Shown here: in pieces, positions 28,479 to 36,127 of the stretch
Layout of the letters: each line of letters starts with the position of its first letter
How positions within the stretch are numbered: the stretch's first letter is position 1
NCBI RefSeq assembly: GCF_943193175.1
Contig: NZ_CALPDF010000019.1
Location: forward strand, 1-64,000
DNA: 64,000 nt
Direction: 5' to 3'
From: Neobacillus muris
Lineage (GTDB): Bacteria; Bacillota; Bacilli; Bacillales; Cytobacillaceae
Notes under the pieces: generated by a model
The model's database searches: none
What the model saw: only the letters and a program-made list of their open reading frames with translations
What the model was told of the DNA's origin: nothing
Translations under genes and position numbers: made by a program

Positions 28479-28507
28479 ACTCTATGCACTTGTTCAATTG
28501 AACATGC
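28479..28507 (-). promoter_or_regulatory. Candidate sigma-E promoter of prkA
   Basis: On the minus strand GCATGTT (28507-28501), a 14-base spacer and CATAGAGT (28486-28479) match the sigma-E consensus in 6 of 7 and 6 of 8 positions. Distance to the prkA ATG is about 40 bases. Confidence 0.5.
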
Positions 28508-28638
28508 GTAGACAAGCCTGTTTTTCTTTTTTTATTGTGCCAGCCAATCTAACACTTTTCATTTTCTTGCATTAGGCTATAATATGATGTATATGAATGA
28601 AAATTAAAACATGAACAAAAAGGGGGCAATACATACTT

Positions 28639-28728
28639 ATGTCACTATTCCTAATTCTATTGGTCATGGTTTCTTTCCTGGCGGCAATCTTTACTTCAGG
28701 CTACAACGACAAACCAGGGGTCAAATAA
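28639..28728 (+). CDS. 29-residue single-helix membrane peptide
   Basis: A 29-codon frame starts at ATG 28639 and ends at TAA 28728. It encodes a hydrophobic helix (SLFLILLVMVSFLAAIF) followed by a short polar tail (TSGYNDKPGVK). An AGGGGG site lies 12 bases upstream, a little far. A TATAAT lies about 55 bases before it, and the nitroreductase terminator follows directly downstream, so the peptide would be a self-contained transcription unit. I do not recognise a family. Its short length keeps confidence moderate. Confidence 0.55.
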   Translation: MSLFLILLVMVSFLAAIFTSGYNDKPGVK

Positions 28729-28745
28729 TGTTTAAATAGCAAATG

Positions 28746-28777
28746 AAAAGGGCTGCTTTCTTTAAGCAGCCCTTTTA
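28746..28777. terminator. Terminator shared by the peptide gene and the nitroreductase gene
   Basis: A perfect 13-bp stem (28746-28758 with 28764-28776) with A and T runs on each side. Confidence 0.88.
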
Positions 28778-29524
28778 TCTTAAATCCAGTTTATTGTTTT
28801 GGATAAATTCCTTCATGTACATTCTATTTTTTCGCTCCAGCATTTTTGCCATTTGCTCCGTCCAGCGGTCCTTCCTTTTTCCGCTTGTTCTATGCTCATA
28901 ATAGCTGGAAATCAATTCATCGTATTCTTTTAGCTGCGACAAATAAATTTCGGAATCCTGCTGGTATTCATCTTCATGATAAATATGCTGAAACGGAAGT
29001 CTAGGCTTTTGCTCGGTTATCTTGGCCGGCCAGCCGACAGCCAGACCAAACAATGGAATAACCCGTTCTGGCGTTTTTAACAGCGTCTTTACCTCTTCGA
29101 GATGATTTCGGATTCCACCTATGTAACAAATCCCCAAGCCCATTGATTCTGCAGCCATCGCAGCGTTTTGCGCGGCAAGCGCTGCATCAATAAGGCTCAC
29201 CATGAATTTTTCCGTACTCTCTAAGGAAGGAAGCACGTCTTTTTGTTCTTGTTCACCAATTAAACTGTGGCGGTAAAGATCAGCACAGAAAACAAAAAAA
29301 TGGCCGTTCTTTTCGACGTATTCTTGATTTCCCGCAAGCTCAGCCAGTTTTTTCTTTTTCTCCTTATCCTTGATGCCAATAATCGAGTAGGCTTGAATAA
29401 AACTAGAAGTTGAAGCACTTTGAGCTGATTGGACAATGGACTTAATTTGTTCATCTGTTAGGGGCTTGTCCTCAAACTGTCGGATGGAACGGTGATTCAA
29501 TATCGTTTTGATTGTTTCGTTCAT
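28775..29524 (-). CDS. NfsA/NfrA-type NADPH-dependent flavin nitroreductase
   Basis: A 249-residue FMN enzyme of the oxygen-insensitive nitroreductase / FMN reductase group (NfrA-like). The N-terminal FMN-binding pattern NHRSIRQFEDKPLTDEQ is present, with AAQNAAMAAESMGLGICYIGGIRNH (about 116-140) and GLAVGWP near 165. The C-terminal extension of basic residues is typical of NfsA-type enzymes. AGGAGGT precedes the ATG. Physiological substrate not evident; likely quinones, nitro compounds or flavin. Confidence 0.9.
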   Translation of the reverse strand: MNETIKTILNHRSIRQFEDKPLTDEQIKSIVQSAQSASTSSFIQAYSIIGIKDKEKKKKLAELAGNQEYVEKNGHFFVFCADLYRHSLIGEQEQKDVLPSLESTEKFMVSLIDAALAAQNAAMAAESMGLGICYIGGIRNHLEEVKTLLKTPERVIPLFGLAVGWPAKITEQKPRLPFQHIYHEDEYQQDSEIYLSQLKEYDELISSYYEHRTSGKRKDRWTEQMAKMLERKNRMYMKEFIQNNKLDLR

Positions 29525-29549
29525 GATCCTATACCTCCTAAATTTATAA

Positions 29550-29580
29550 AAAAAGGCCTATTATCATTCAGGCCCTTTTT
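29550..29580 (-). terminator. Probable terminator of trmL
   Basis: On the minus strand GGGCCT and AGGCC flank a T/A-rich loop, followed by seven T; it overlaps the last codons of trmL. Confidence 0.6.
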
Positions 29581-30052
29581 CAAGTAAGTTTGGATAATTT
29601 TGCTGGCGCAGCACTTCATATATCAAAATGGCTGCAGTATTAGATAAGTTTAATGACTGAACATTTTCATTCATCGGAATCCTCATTGCACGGTCCCTAT
29701 TTTTTTCAATCAATTCTTTTGGAAGACCTGTTGTTTCCCTTCCAAAAATAAAAAAGTAATCCTTATTTAAGTCGCTATAATCGAATGAGCTGTGCGGAAT
29801 ATCGCCATATTTCGTTAAATAATAAAACTCTCCATTTGGATACTTTTCAAAAAATTCTTCTAGCGATTCATGGTAAATAATGTTAACAAACTCCCAATAA
29901 TCCAAACCTGCACGCTTTAACATCTTATCGTCAGTTGAAAAGCCTAAAGGGCGAATTAAATGAAGAGTGGTATTGGCTGCTGCACACGAGCGGGCAATAT
30001 TTCCTGTATTGGATGGGATTTCAGGCTGGTATAATACTACATGGTTGGACAT
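29564..30052 (-). CDS. trmL: tRNA (cytidine/uridine-34 2'-O)-methyltransferase TrmL
   Basis: A 162-residue SPOUT methyltransferase that methylates the wobble ribose of tRNA-Leu, also called CspR. The knotted fold motifs are present: NTGNIARSC near the start, FGRETTGLP (about 105) and RIPMNENVQSLNLSNTAAILIYE (about 128-150). A GTG at 30061 is in frame, but it overlaps GAGGTG, which is correctly placed for ATG 30052. Neighbours are as in the B. subtilis yhb region. Confidence 0.95.
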   Translation of the reverse strand: MSNHVVLYQPEIPSNTGNIARSCAAANTTLHLIRPLGFSTDDKMLKRAGLDYWEFVNIIYHESLEEFFEKYPNGEFYYLTKYGDIPHSSFDYSDLNKDYFFIFGRETTGLPKELIEKNRDRAMRIPMNENVQSLNLSNTAAILIYEVLRQQNYPNLLEKGPE

Positions 30053-30124
30053 CCGTTTCACCTCAAATGAAAAAACTCTACATGCAATTATACCACTCTC
30101 ATTATTCCCTTCAAGGATGAAACC

Positions 30125-31000
30125 TCATCCATCGATGATAGTGAAGAACTTATATTTAATATTAGGAGTATAAGCAGAGGAATCCTCGTAAGCCCAGTAC
30201 CTCATCCGGCTATTGTAGGTATTCGCATTCACAAGAGGCATCCCGTAAGCGTCCTTGCCTGTAACAATCGTATTATGATTAAATCTTCCATCTCCCTCAA
30301 AATCATAACAAATCACATCACCCAGCAATAATTGGTCAGGGCTGCTGACTTCCTTCGCCCTTAGCCCCGCTTGGGAATGATTCAAATACAATCGCAGCGA
30401 GTGGGCGACCGCCCAGCTATAACTCCAATGGGTATGGTTATACCACCAGCCGCTGCCTCGGTTCGGCTGTCCCCTCATAGGTGCGCCGCCTGCACTAAGA
30501 CATTGGGAGATATAGTTCGTGCAGTTATTTTCAAACTTTTTATAGGCTGGATTCGGCGAGTTCCACCACCGTTCAGCGTATTGTACCGCTTTTAATCGAT
30601 TATATTCAAAACTAAGCCGCTCATCCCCATCTTCATTTTCCCGTATGGTTATTTCCACTGGAAGATCTTGATGGACTGTCTGAACGATTTCCTCATCACT
30701 GATAAGGGAGCCTTTAAATAGTTTTGCAGCCCTTTCTTCTGTTTCTTCCTCCAAATAAAGACTTCCTTTTTGTTTTATGAGATATTGATAGTGGGCCAAA
30801 TATTTCACTCTTTGAAACTCTTCCTCATTCACCGACTCCATAATATTTCCGGTTGCTTTAATTTTTACTATTTCAGCCGATCGTTTATGAAGTGACTCCA
30901 ACTTCTTTTCCGCTTTCATAAAAGCCTCATCGGTATTCTTATGTTTTGCCACAAATTGTTCCATTCTAGTTTCAAATAGCCTTTGCAGTGCTTCGATCAT
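30125..31000 (-). CDS. Amidase-domain (Amidase_6) protein, YhbB-like
   Basis: A protein of about 291 residues. The N-terminal half (1-140) is charged and helical. The C-terminal half (about 145-290) is an Amidase_6 domain with [24 protein letters not shown] (probable catalytic cysteine in NCTNYIS) and [23 protein letters not shown]. Similar proteins are found in spore formers beside queG, and are thought to act on peptidoglycan-like amides. No signal peptide is seen. ATG 31000 has AAGGGAG nine bases upstream; an ATG at 31009 has no spacing. Confidence 0.8.
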   Translation of the reverse strand: MIEALQRLFETRMEQFVAKHKNTDEAFMKAEKKLESLHKRSAEIVKIKATGNIMESVNEEEFQRVKYLAHYQYLIKQKGSLYLEEETEERAAKLFKGSLISDEEIVQTVHQDLPVEITIRENEDGDERLSFEYNRLKAVQYAERWWNSPNPAYKKFENNCTNYISQCLSAGGAPMRGQPNRGSGWWYNHTHWSYSWAVAHSLRLYLNHSQAGLRAKEVSSPDQLLLGDVICYDFEGDGRFNHNTIVTGKDAYGMPLVNANTYNSRMRYWAYEDSSAYTPNIKYKFFTIIDG

Positions 31001-31045
31001 CGCTTTCATCTCCCTTCATTTCATGCATATGAAGAAAGATAGAAA

Positions 31046-31075
31046 AAAAGAGCGAAACTTAATTCGCTCTTTTAC
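31046..31075 (-). terminator. Terminator of queG
   Basis: An 11-bp stem (AAAAGAGCGAA with its complement around CTTAA) with a minus-strand T-run; overlaps the end of queG. Confidence 0.8.
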
Positions 31076-32204
31076 GTTCAATTTTTTTTAAGGCTTTCGC
31101 AATTTCAGTTTGGATTTCCGAGTCTTTTTCCCTGTCTTTTATTTTTATGAGCGCAGTATATGCCGCTTCATTGCCAATTTTACTAAGGGCCCATACCGCT
31201 GTTCCCTTCAAAACTGGATTCGTTTCATTCTCTATAACCTGAATTAATTCTGGGACGGAGGTTTCATCCTTAAAATGTGCCAACGCAATAATCGCATTGC
31301 GTTGAATCGGTCTTTTCCCGCGCCATGAGCCGGCTGCCGTTCCGAATTTTTTCTTAAACTCCCGGTTGCTTAAGGAAAGAATCGGTTTCAAAAGTGGTTT
31401 AGCAGTCTCTGGGTCTGGTTCCATTTCTACATGAAAATGAAAATCCTTCCCCTTATTATGAGGGCAGGCGGTCTGGCAGGAATCACATCCATAGATTCGA
31501 TTGCCAATTTTGTCTCTAAACTCCTCTGGTATCATATCCTTTGTCTGAGTTAAGAACGAGATGCATCGTTTGGCATTAATCTGCCCGCCTTGGACAAGAG
31601 CGCCTGTTGGGCAGGCATCTAAACATTTGGTGCAGGATCCGCACTGGTCCTCGATTGGGTCATCAGGTTCAAATGGCAGATTTGTAATCATTTCTCCAAG
31701 ATATACGTATGAACCATATTCCGGCGTTATAACCGCACAGTTTTTCCCGCTCCAGCCAATCCCGGCGCGCTCCGCAACAGCCCTGTCGGACAGCTCACCC
31801 GTATCCACCATCGCTTTTACCTTCGCTTCTTGGACCTTCGATAAGATAAAAGCTTCCAGCTTCTCAAGCCTGTCTTTTAGGATTAAATGGTAATCCAATC
31901 CCCAGGAGGCCCGGCAAAATATTCCCCGCCGCTCTCCTTTTTTGCTTTCCACCCGTGTTTTCATTTTGGATGGATAAGCTAATGCAATCGAAATAATGGA
32001 ATTGGCCCCTTCCATTAAAACAGCCGGATTGGCCCGCTTTTCAATATCAGGTTCTTCAAAACCCGATTGATAACCTAATTCCTGTTGTCTTATTAACCGA
32101 TTCTTTAACTCCAAAAAAGGGTCCGCACTGGCAAAGCCAATTTTATCGATACCGATTTCTTTGCTGTAAGCAATAATCTCGGCCTTCAATTGTTGATAAT
32201 CCAC
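31059..32204 (-). CDS. queG: Epoxyqueuosine reductase QueG
   Basis: Cobalamin-dependent iron-sulfur enzyme of the last step of queuosine biosynthesis, acting on tRNA-bound epoxyqueuosine. About 381 residues: N-terminal domain (1-170), two 4Fe-4S motifs (CGSCTKCLDACP near 190 and CDSCQTACP near 245), and C-terminal HEAT-like repeats (about 280-380) typical of Bacillus QueG. ATG 32210 lies only two bases after AGGAGG; GTG 32204 has the right spacing and is preferred. It precedes the amidase-domain gene, as in B. subtilis (yhbA-yhbB). Confidence 0.94.
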   Translation of the reverse strand: MDYQQLKAEIIAYSKEIGIDKIGFASADPFLELKNRLIRQQELGYQSGFEEPDIEKRANPAVLMEGANSIISIALAYPSKMKTRVESKKGERRGIFCRASWGLDYHLILKDRLEKLEAFILSKVQEAKVKAMVDTGELSDRAVAERAGIGWSGKNCAVITPEYGSYVYLGEMITNLPFEPDDPIEDQCGSCTKCLDACPTGALVQGGQINAKRCISFLTQTKDMIPEEFRDKIGNRIYGCDSCQTACPHNKGKDFHFHVEMEPDPETAKPLLKPILSLSNREFKKKFGTAAGSWRGKRPIQRNAIIALAHFKDETSVPELIQVIENETNPVLKGTAVWALSKIGNEAAYTALIKIKDREKDSEIQTEIAKALKKIERKRAN

Positions 32205-32319
32205 TTTCATTACCTCCTTTCTGTCAAAGACGTCATCTATTGAAAGGTAAAGTTGTTACATTATTAACTGACATTTATTTATGATAAACTATTTTCAAGA
32301 AATTTTGGAGGTGGAATCG

Positions 32320-32994
32320 TTGGAAATTAAGGTTTCAACAGAATTAACTAACCTTATTCCTGAGTTTAAAGCAGGAATCATCGAATATAAAAATATAACA
32401 GTTTCTGAATCTCCGCAAATGCTAAAAGGAAGACTTCAGCTTTTCCAAGAGTCCATTTACTTTGACTTCGATCATAAAACAGTAACTGACTTTCCAGGCA
32501 TTCAAGAATGGCGGGCGGTGTTTAAACAAACAGGCAAGGACCCGAACCGGTATCGCCATTCGGCTGAGGCCCTTTACCGAAGGATTCAAAAGCAAAATTA
32601 CTTGCCATCCGTGCAAAGCGCTATTGATTTAAATAATTTTTTCTCTTTGCAATACCAAGTCCCGATCGGAATCTATGATGCAGATTTCATTAAAGGCGAT
32701 GTTGAAATTCGAATTGGACATGCTGGGGAGGAATACAAAGGGCTAAATGGGAGAATGAATTCGCTGGAACACCTGATTGCAGCAGCCGACCAAAATGGGC
32801 CGTTTGGAAGCCCGTTTGTAGATTCGGAACGGACCCCCGTGACTTTCAAGACAAAGAACGCTTTGCAGATTATTTTTTTGCGGCCTTCCGCCAACATCGA
32901 AAACGCTGAAAGGCTGACTGAATCATTAATGAATATGTTTATCCAAATTCATGGAGGAGATGCTTCCTATCATATAGCTGGTCACCGGCCATAA
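32320..32994 (+). CDS. B3/4-domain protein
   Basis: A protein of about 224 residues belonging to the free-standing B3/4 domain group, which resembles the editing-type domain of phenylalanyl-tRNA synthetase beta. Recognisable stretches are WRAVFKQTGKDPNRYRHSAEALYRRI (about 60-90), NNFFSLQYQVPIGIYD and SEHLIAAADQNGPFGSPFVDS-like sequence near 160. Such proteins may act as trans-editing factors; that is inference. The start is TTG 32320, seven bases after GGAGGTG; the upstream ATG frame has no ribosome site. It faces queG divergently. Confidence 0.82.
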   Translation: MEIKVSTELTNLIPEFKAGIIEYKNITVSESPQMLKGRLQLFQESIYFDFDHKTVTDFPGIQEWRAVFKQTGKDPNRYRHSAEALYRRIQKQNYLPSVQSAIDLNNFFSLQYQVPIGIYDADFIKGDVEIRIGHAGEEYKGLNGRMNSLEHLIAAADQNGPFGSPFVDSERTPVTFKTKNALQIIFLRPSANIENAERLTESLMNMFIQIHGGDASYHIAGHRP

Positions 32995-33069
32995 AAAATC
33001 CTTAGAAACATAAATAACGCAATGCATCGTTCTTATATGAAATCGACACATTGCGTTCATCACTATGTA

Positions 33070-33143
33070 TGGAGCGGGTGATGGGAATCGAACCCACAAC
33101 AACAGCTTGGAAGGCTGTGGTTTTACCACTAAACTACACCCGC
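33070..33143 (-). tRNA. tRNA-Gly (anticodon UCC)
   Basis: A complete 74-base cloverleaf on the minus strand: acceptor GCGGGTG pairs with CACCCGC, D-arm region TAGTTTAGTGGTAAAACC, anticodon loop CTTCCAA with TCC, T-arm GTGGGTTCGAATCCCAT, discriminator T and encoded CCA. Single tRNA, not in a cluster. Confidence 0.97.
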
Positions 33144-33245
33144 ATTAATAAATCTATTAATAAAATCGACTGTTCCAGTTTACCTGTATACAATTAAGGA
33201 GTCAAGTGATTTCTGCGAATTTTGTCGGAAAATATTTTGAATGAG

Positions 33246-33280
33246 AAAAAGGCATTTGACCTTCGTTCTAATGCCTTTTC
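33246..33280 (-). terminator. Terminator of the nar operon
   Basis: A 10-bp perfect stem (33247-33256 with 33270-33279) followed by TTTTTC on the minus strand, just beyond narI. Confidence 0.8.
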
Positions 33281-33317
33281 CTCATCAGCGGCCAATGAAA
33301 TGCATGTCATACGGAAA

Positions 33318-34013
33318 CTACCTGCTATTTTTGTTATAACCATCCCTGGCTCTGTATTGCTGCGGGGCGCGCGTCGGATATCGCAGCGGGAAACTGAACA
33401 TATGGACAAGGGATGTAAATGGAATCATCGCAAATAGGATAAATGAAACAATCACATGAATCTTAAATATTAATGGCACCCCTATCATTAAATCAGCAAG
33501 TGGCTGCAGCGTGAAGAGACTCCTAAACCATGGGCCGATTGCTAACCGATATTCATAGGCTCCAACTGTTGTATTGTAGATTAGTGTCATAAATGTCCCT
33601 AATCCAGCCACCAGCAGCAGCCAGACCATCGTAAAATAGCCTCCTGCTGTTGTATGGGTACGGACTCTTGGATAAGCAATTTTTCTAAGTAACATAACAA
33701 GCAAACCGATTACTACCATTAGTCCAGCTATCCCTCCGCCTGCAATGGCAAAGAAATGATACGTTTCATCGTTAACACCAAGGGCTTTATAAACGTCTAA
33801 CGGAATTAAAACGCCCATGACGTGGCCAATAAAGGCAAAAATGATCCCATAATGAAACAGCATGGACCCTATCCGCAGCCATTTCTTTTCAAATATTTCG
33901 GTTGAGGGAGCCGTCCAGCTTTTTCCCCGATAAACAAACCGATAAAAAGTGGCAACAACTAGGATGGTGCCGCACAAATAGGGAAATACAGTCCACCAAA
34001 ACAAGACTTCCAC
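33318..34013 (-). CDS. narI: Respiratory nitrate reductase gamma subunit (cytochrome b)
   Basis: The membrane di-heme b subunit that passes quinol electrons to NarH. 231 residues with five membrane helices and the heme-ligand histidines visible (LFHYGIIFAFIGHVMG near 52-67; IHVIVSFILFAMIPFTSLVHMF near 185-207). The GTG start at 34013 follows AGGAGG. Last gene of the operon; 15 bases after narJ. Confidence 0.96.
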   Translation of the reverse strand: MEVLFWWTVFPYLCGTILVVATFYRFVYRGKSWTAPSTEIFEKKWLRIGSMLFHYGIIFAFIGHVMGVLIPLDVYKALGVNDETYHFFAIAGGGIAGLMVVIGLLVMLLRKIAYPRVRTHTTAGGYFTMVWLLLVAGLGTFMTLIYNTTVGAYEYRLAIGPWFRSLFTLQPLADLMIGVPLIFKIHVIVSFILFAMIPFTSLVHMFSFPLRYPTRAPQQYRARDGYNKNSR

Positions 34014-34028
34014 AATAATCCCTCCTGT

Positions 34029-34628
34029 TTACCCATACATTAATGGGTATGGAAGCTCATTTAAATCGGCTTCCTCCCTTAAATGATCTAACATAGATAT
34101 TTCTTCAGGCTTTAGTTCTTCAAAGGCAAACATCTGCAATAATAGTGCTGCTTGTCTATATGGATTACTTTCTTCAAGGTGATCGATCACACGGCTAAGC
34201 GCATACGATACCCGCTTTGATAATTTTTTGAATTTCTCATTTTCAGGGCAGACAGTTAATAGTTCCAAGAGCATGGGAATATAATCAGCCAATTCGTTCT
34301 CCTGGAAGTTGAAGCCTGCGTCCATGATTAGCTTTTGCAGCTGGATTAAGGCCGCGCCGCGTTTTTTGCTGTCACCTAATTCATGAGCGGTTAAATAAAG
34401 ATTGGTCTTGTCCCGATAATCAAAGGTATCCACATACAATTCTTGAAGTTCCTCCATTTTCAATTCAAAAAGCGGCAGGATTCTCTGGAAAACTTCTTTA
34501 CGAGTAGTCTCTTCATGAAAACTTTGGTTAATCCATTCTTCCACCTCTGATTGGCATTGAAAAAAAGCCTCGTCAGGATAGTCCAAAATTCTGGACATCA
34601 ATAGCAGAATGGCTTTCTTTTCCATCAT
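34029..34628 (-). CDS. narJ: Nitrate reductase molybdenum cofactor assembly chaperone
   Basis: A 199-residue NarJ/TorD-type chaperone that holds NarGH for cofactor insertion and membrane docking. It has the helical TorD-like fold, with the typical middle part LYVDTFDYRDKTNLYLTAHELGDSKKRG (about 65-92). It overlaps narH by four bases, as translationally coupled nar operons do. GTGAGG precedes the ATG. Confidence 0.95.
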   Translation of the reverse strand: MMEKKAILLLMSRILDYPDEAFFQCQSEVEEWINQSFHEETTRKEVFQRILPLFELKMEELQELYVDTFDYRDKTNLYLTAHELGDSKKRGAALIQLQKLIMDAGFNFQENELADYIPMLLELLTVCPENEKFKKLSKRVSYALSRVIDHLEESNPYRQAALLLQMFAFEELKPEEISMLDHLREEADLNELPYPLMYG

Positions 34629-36127
34629 AATCCCTCACTTCTTTCAAAAGGATAAGTCACCATTCCTTCTGGAGGTGCCAGTTCTTCAATGCTGCATGCC
34701 CCACGTTTATAATCCAAATCTGCATTCATTTCCCGTCGGCCGGTAGGAATAACAAACCGTTCATTATACTTGGCAACTGCAAGCAGCCGGGCCATCTCTT
34801 CCAGCTCCTCTGGGTTTGTATCAGCTTCTTTTAATAATTTATTCGCACTTAAGGAATCAATCCCACCGACAGTTTTAGCCCGCATATGGACACGCATCGC
34901 TGCCATTTTCAATAAGACCCTTCGAATAACAGCGGTATCATCAGCGGTTAACAAGGAGGCCAAGTACTCCATTGGAATCCTCATCTGGTCAACAGCCGGT
35001 ATATAACCCTCCGCACTAAGCTCTTGTTCATTGGTAATGTGGTTCATAATTGGACTTAGCGGTGGAACATACCATACCATTGGCAATGTTCGATATTCTG
35101 GATGAAGCGGCAATGCTATTTTCCACTTCATGGCCAGTTTATAAACGGGCGATTCTTGAGCACCTTGAATCCAGCTATGGTTAATACCTTGTTTTTCTGC
35201 TTCTTTAATGACTTCTGGATCGAATGGGTCTAAAAATACAGAAAGCTGTGACTCATACAGTCTCTTTGGATCCTCCACCGAGGCCGCAGCTTTTACCTTA
35301 TCTGCATCGTATAAAACAACCCCTATATAACGAATCCGTCCAACACATGTTTCTGAACAAATCGTTGGCAGGCCTGCTTCCGTACGAGGGTAACAGAAAT
35401 TGCACTTTTCTGCTTTATGAGTGTTCCAGTTGTAATACACCTTATGATAAGGACAGCCATTCATACAAAATCTCCATCCCCTGCAAGCATCCTGATCCAC
35501 TAGCACAATACCATCTTCATCCCGCTTATACAGAGCACCTGATGGACACGAAGCCACACAGGATGGATTCAGGCAATGCTCGCAAATCCTCGGCAAATAC
35601 ATCATAAAGGTTTTTTCGTATTCCATCGCAATATGTTCTTGCAGCTTCTGAACGTTTGGGTCAAGCGGGACGGTTTCACTCCCTCCAGCTAAGTCGTCAT
35701 CCCAGTTCGGTCCCCATTCAGGTTTATCGATATAGTTTCCTGTTATAGTCGAGCGGGGGCGTGCAACCGGAATACTGTCGCCTTTTTTTCTTTTATGAAG
35801 GTGTTGAAAATCATATGTCCACGGCTCATAAAAGTCATTCATATCCGCCATGTTCGGATTATAAAAAATACTTGCCAGCTTCGTTACAGGTCCTCCTGCA
35901 CGCAGGTGAAGCTTCCCGTTTCTCAGCACCCAGCCGCCTTTAAAGCGTTCGGTACTTTCCCATTGTTTCGGGTACCCTGTTCCTGGGCGGGTTTCAACAT
36001 TATTAAACCAGACATATTCCATACCTGGACGGTTCGTCCAAACATTTTTGCAAGTAACCGAACAAGTATGGCAGCCAATGCATTTATCCAAATGCATGAC
36101 CATAGCAACCTGCGCTTTAATCCTCAC
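34625..36127 (-). CDS. narH: Respiratory nitrate reductase beta subunit
   Basis: The iron-sulfur electron-transfer subunit. 500 residues with four cysteine groups: CIGCHTCSVTCKNVW (about 16-30), CEHCLNPSCVASCPSG (about 182-197), CRGWRFCMNGCPYHK (about 215-229, with the tryptophan replacing a cysteine for the 3Fe-4S cluster), and CNFCYPR ... CSETC. The GTG start at 36127 follows AGGAGG and overlaps narG by 11 bases. Fully intact. Confidence 0.97.
   Translation of the reverse strand: MRIKAQVAMVMHLDKCIGCHTCSVTCKNVWTNRPGMEYVWFNNVETRPGTGYPKQWESTERFKGGWVLRNGKLHLRAGGPVTKLASIFYNPNMADMNDFYEPWTYDFQHLHKRKKGDSIPVARPRSTITGNYIDKPEWGPNWDDDLAGGSETVPLDPNVQKLQEHIAMEYEKTFMMYLPRICEHCLNPSCVASCPSGALYKRDEDGIVLVDQDACRGWRFCMNGCPYHKVYYNWNTHKAEKCNFCYPRTEAGLPTICSETCVGRIRYIGVVLYDADKVKAAASVEDPKRLYESQLSVFLDPFDPEVIKEAEKQGINHSWIQGAQESPVYKLAMKWKIALPLHPEYRTLPMVWYVPPLSPIMNHITNEQELSAEGYIPAVDQMRIPMEYLASLLTADDTAVIRRVLLKMAAMRVHMRAKTVGGIDSLSANKLLKEADTNPEELEEMARLLAVAKYNERFVIPTGRREMNADLDYKRGACSIEELAPPEGMVTYPFERSEGL

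Noticed and set aside
33194-33437. Overlapping 71-codon frames on both strands right of the tRNA
   Set aside because: They mirror each other, overlap the nar terminator and the narI end, and have no ribosome sites.
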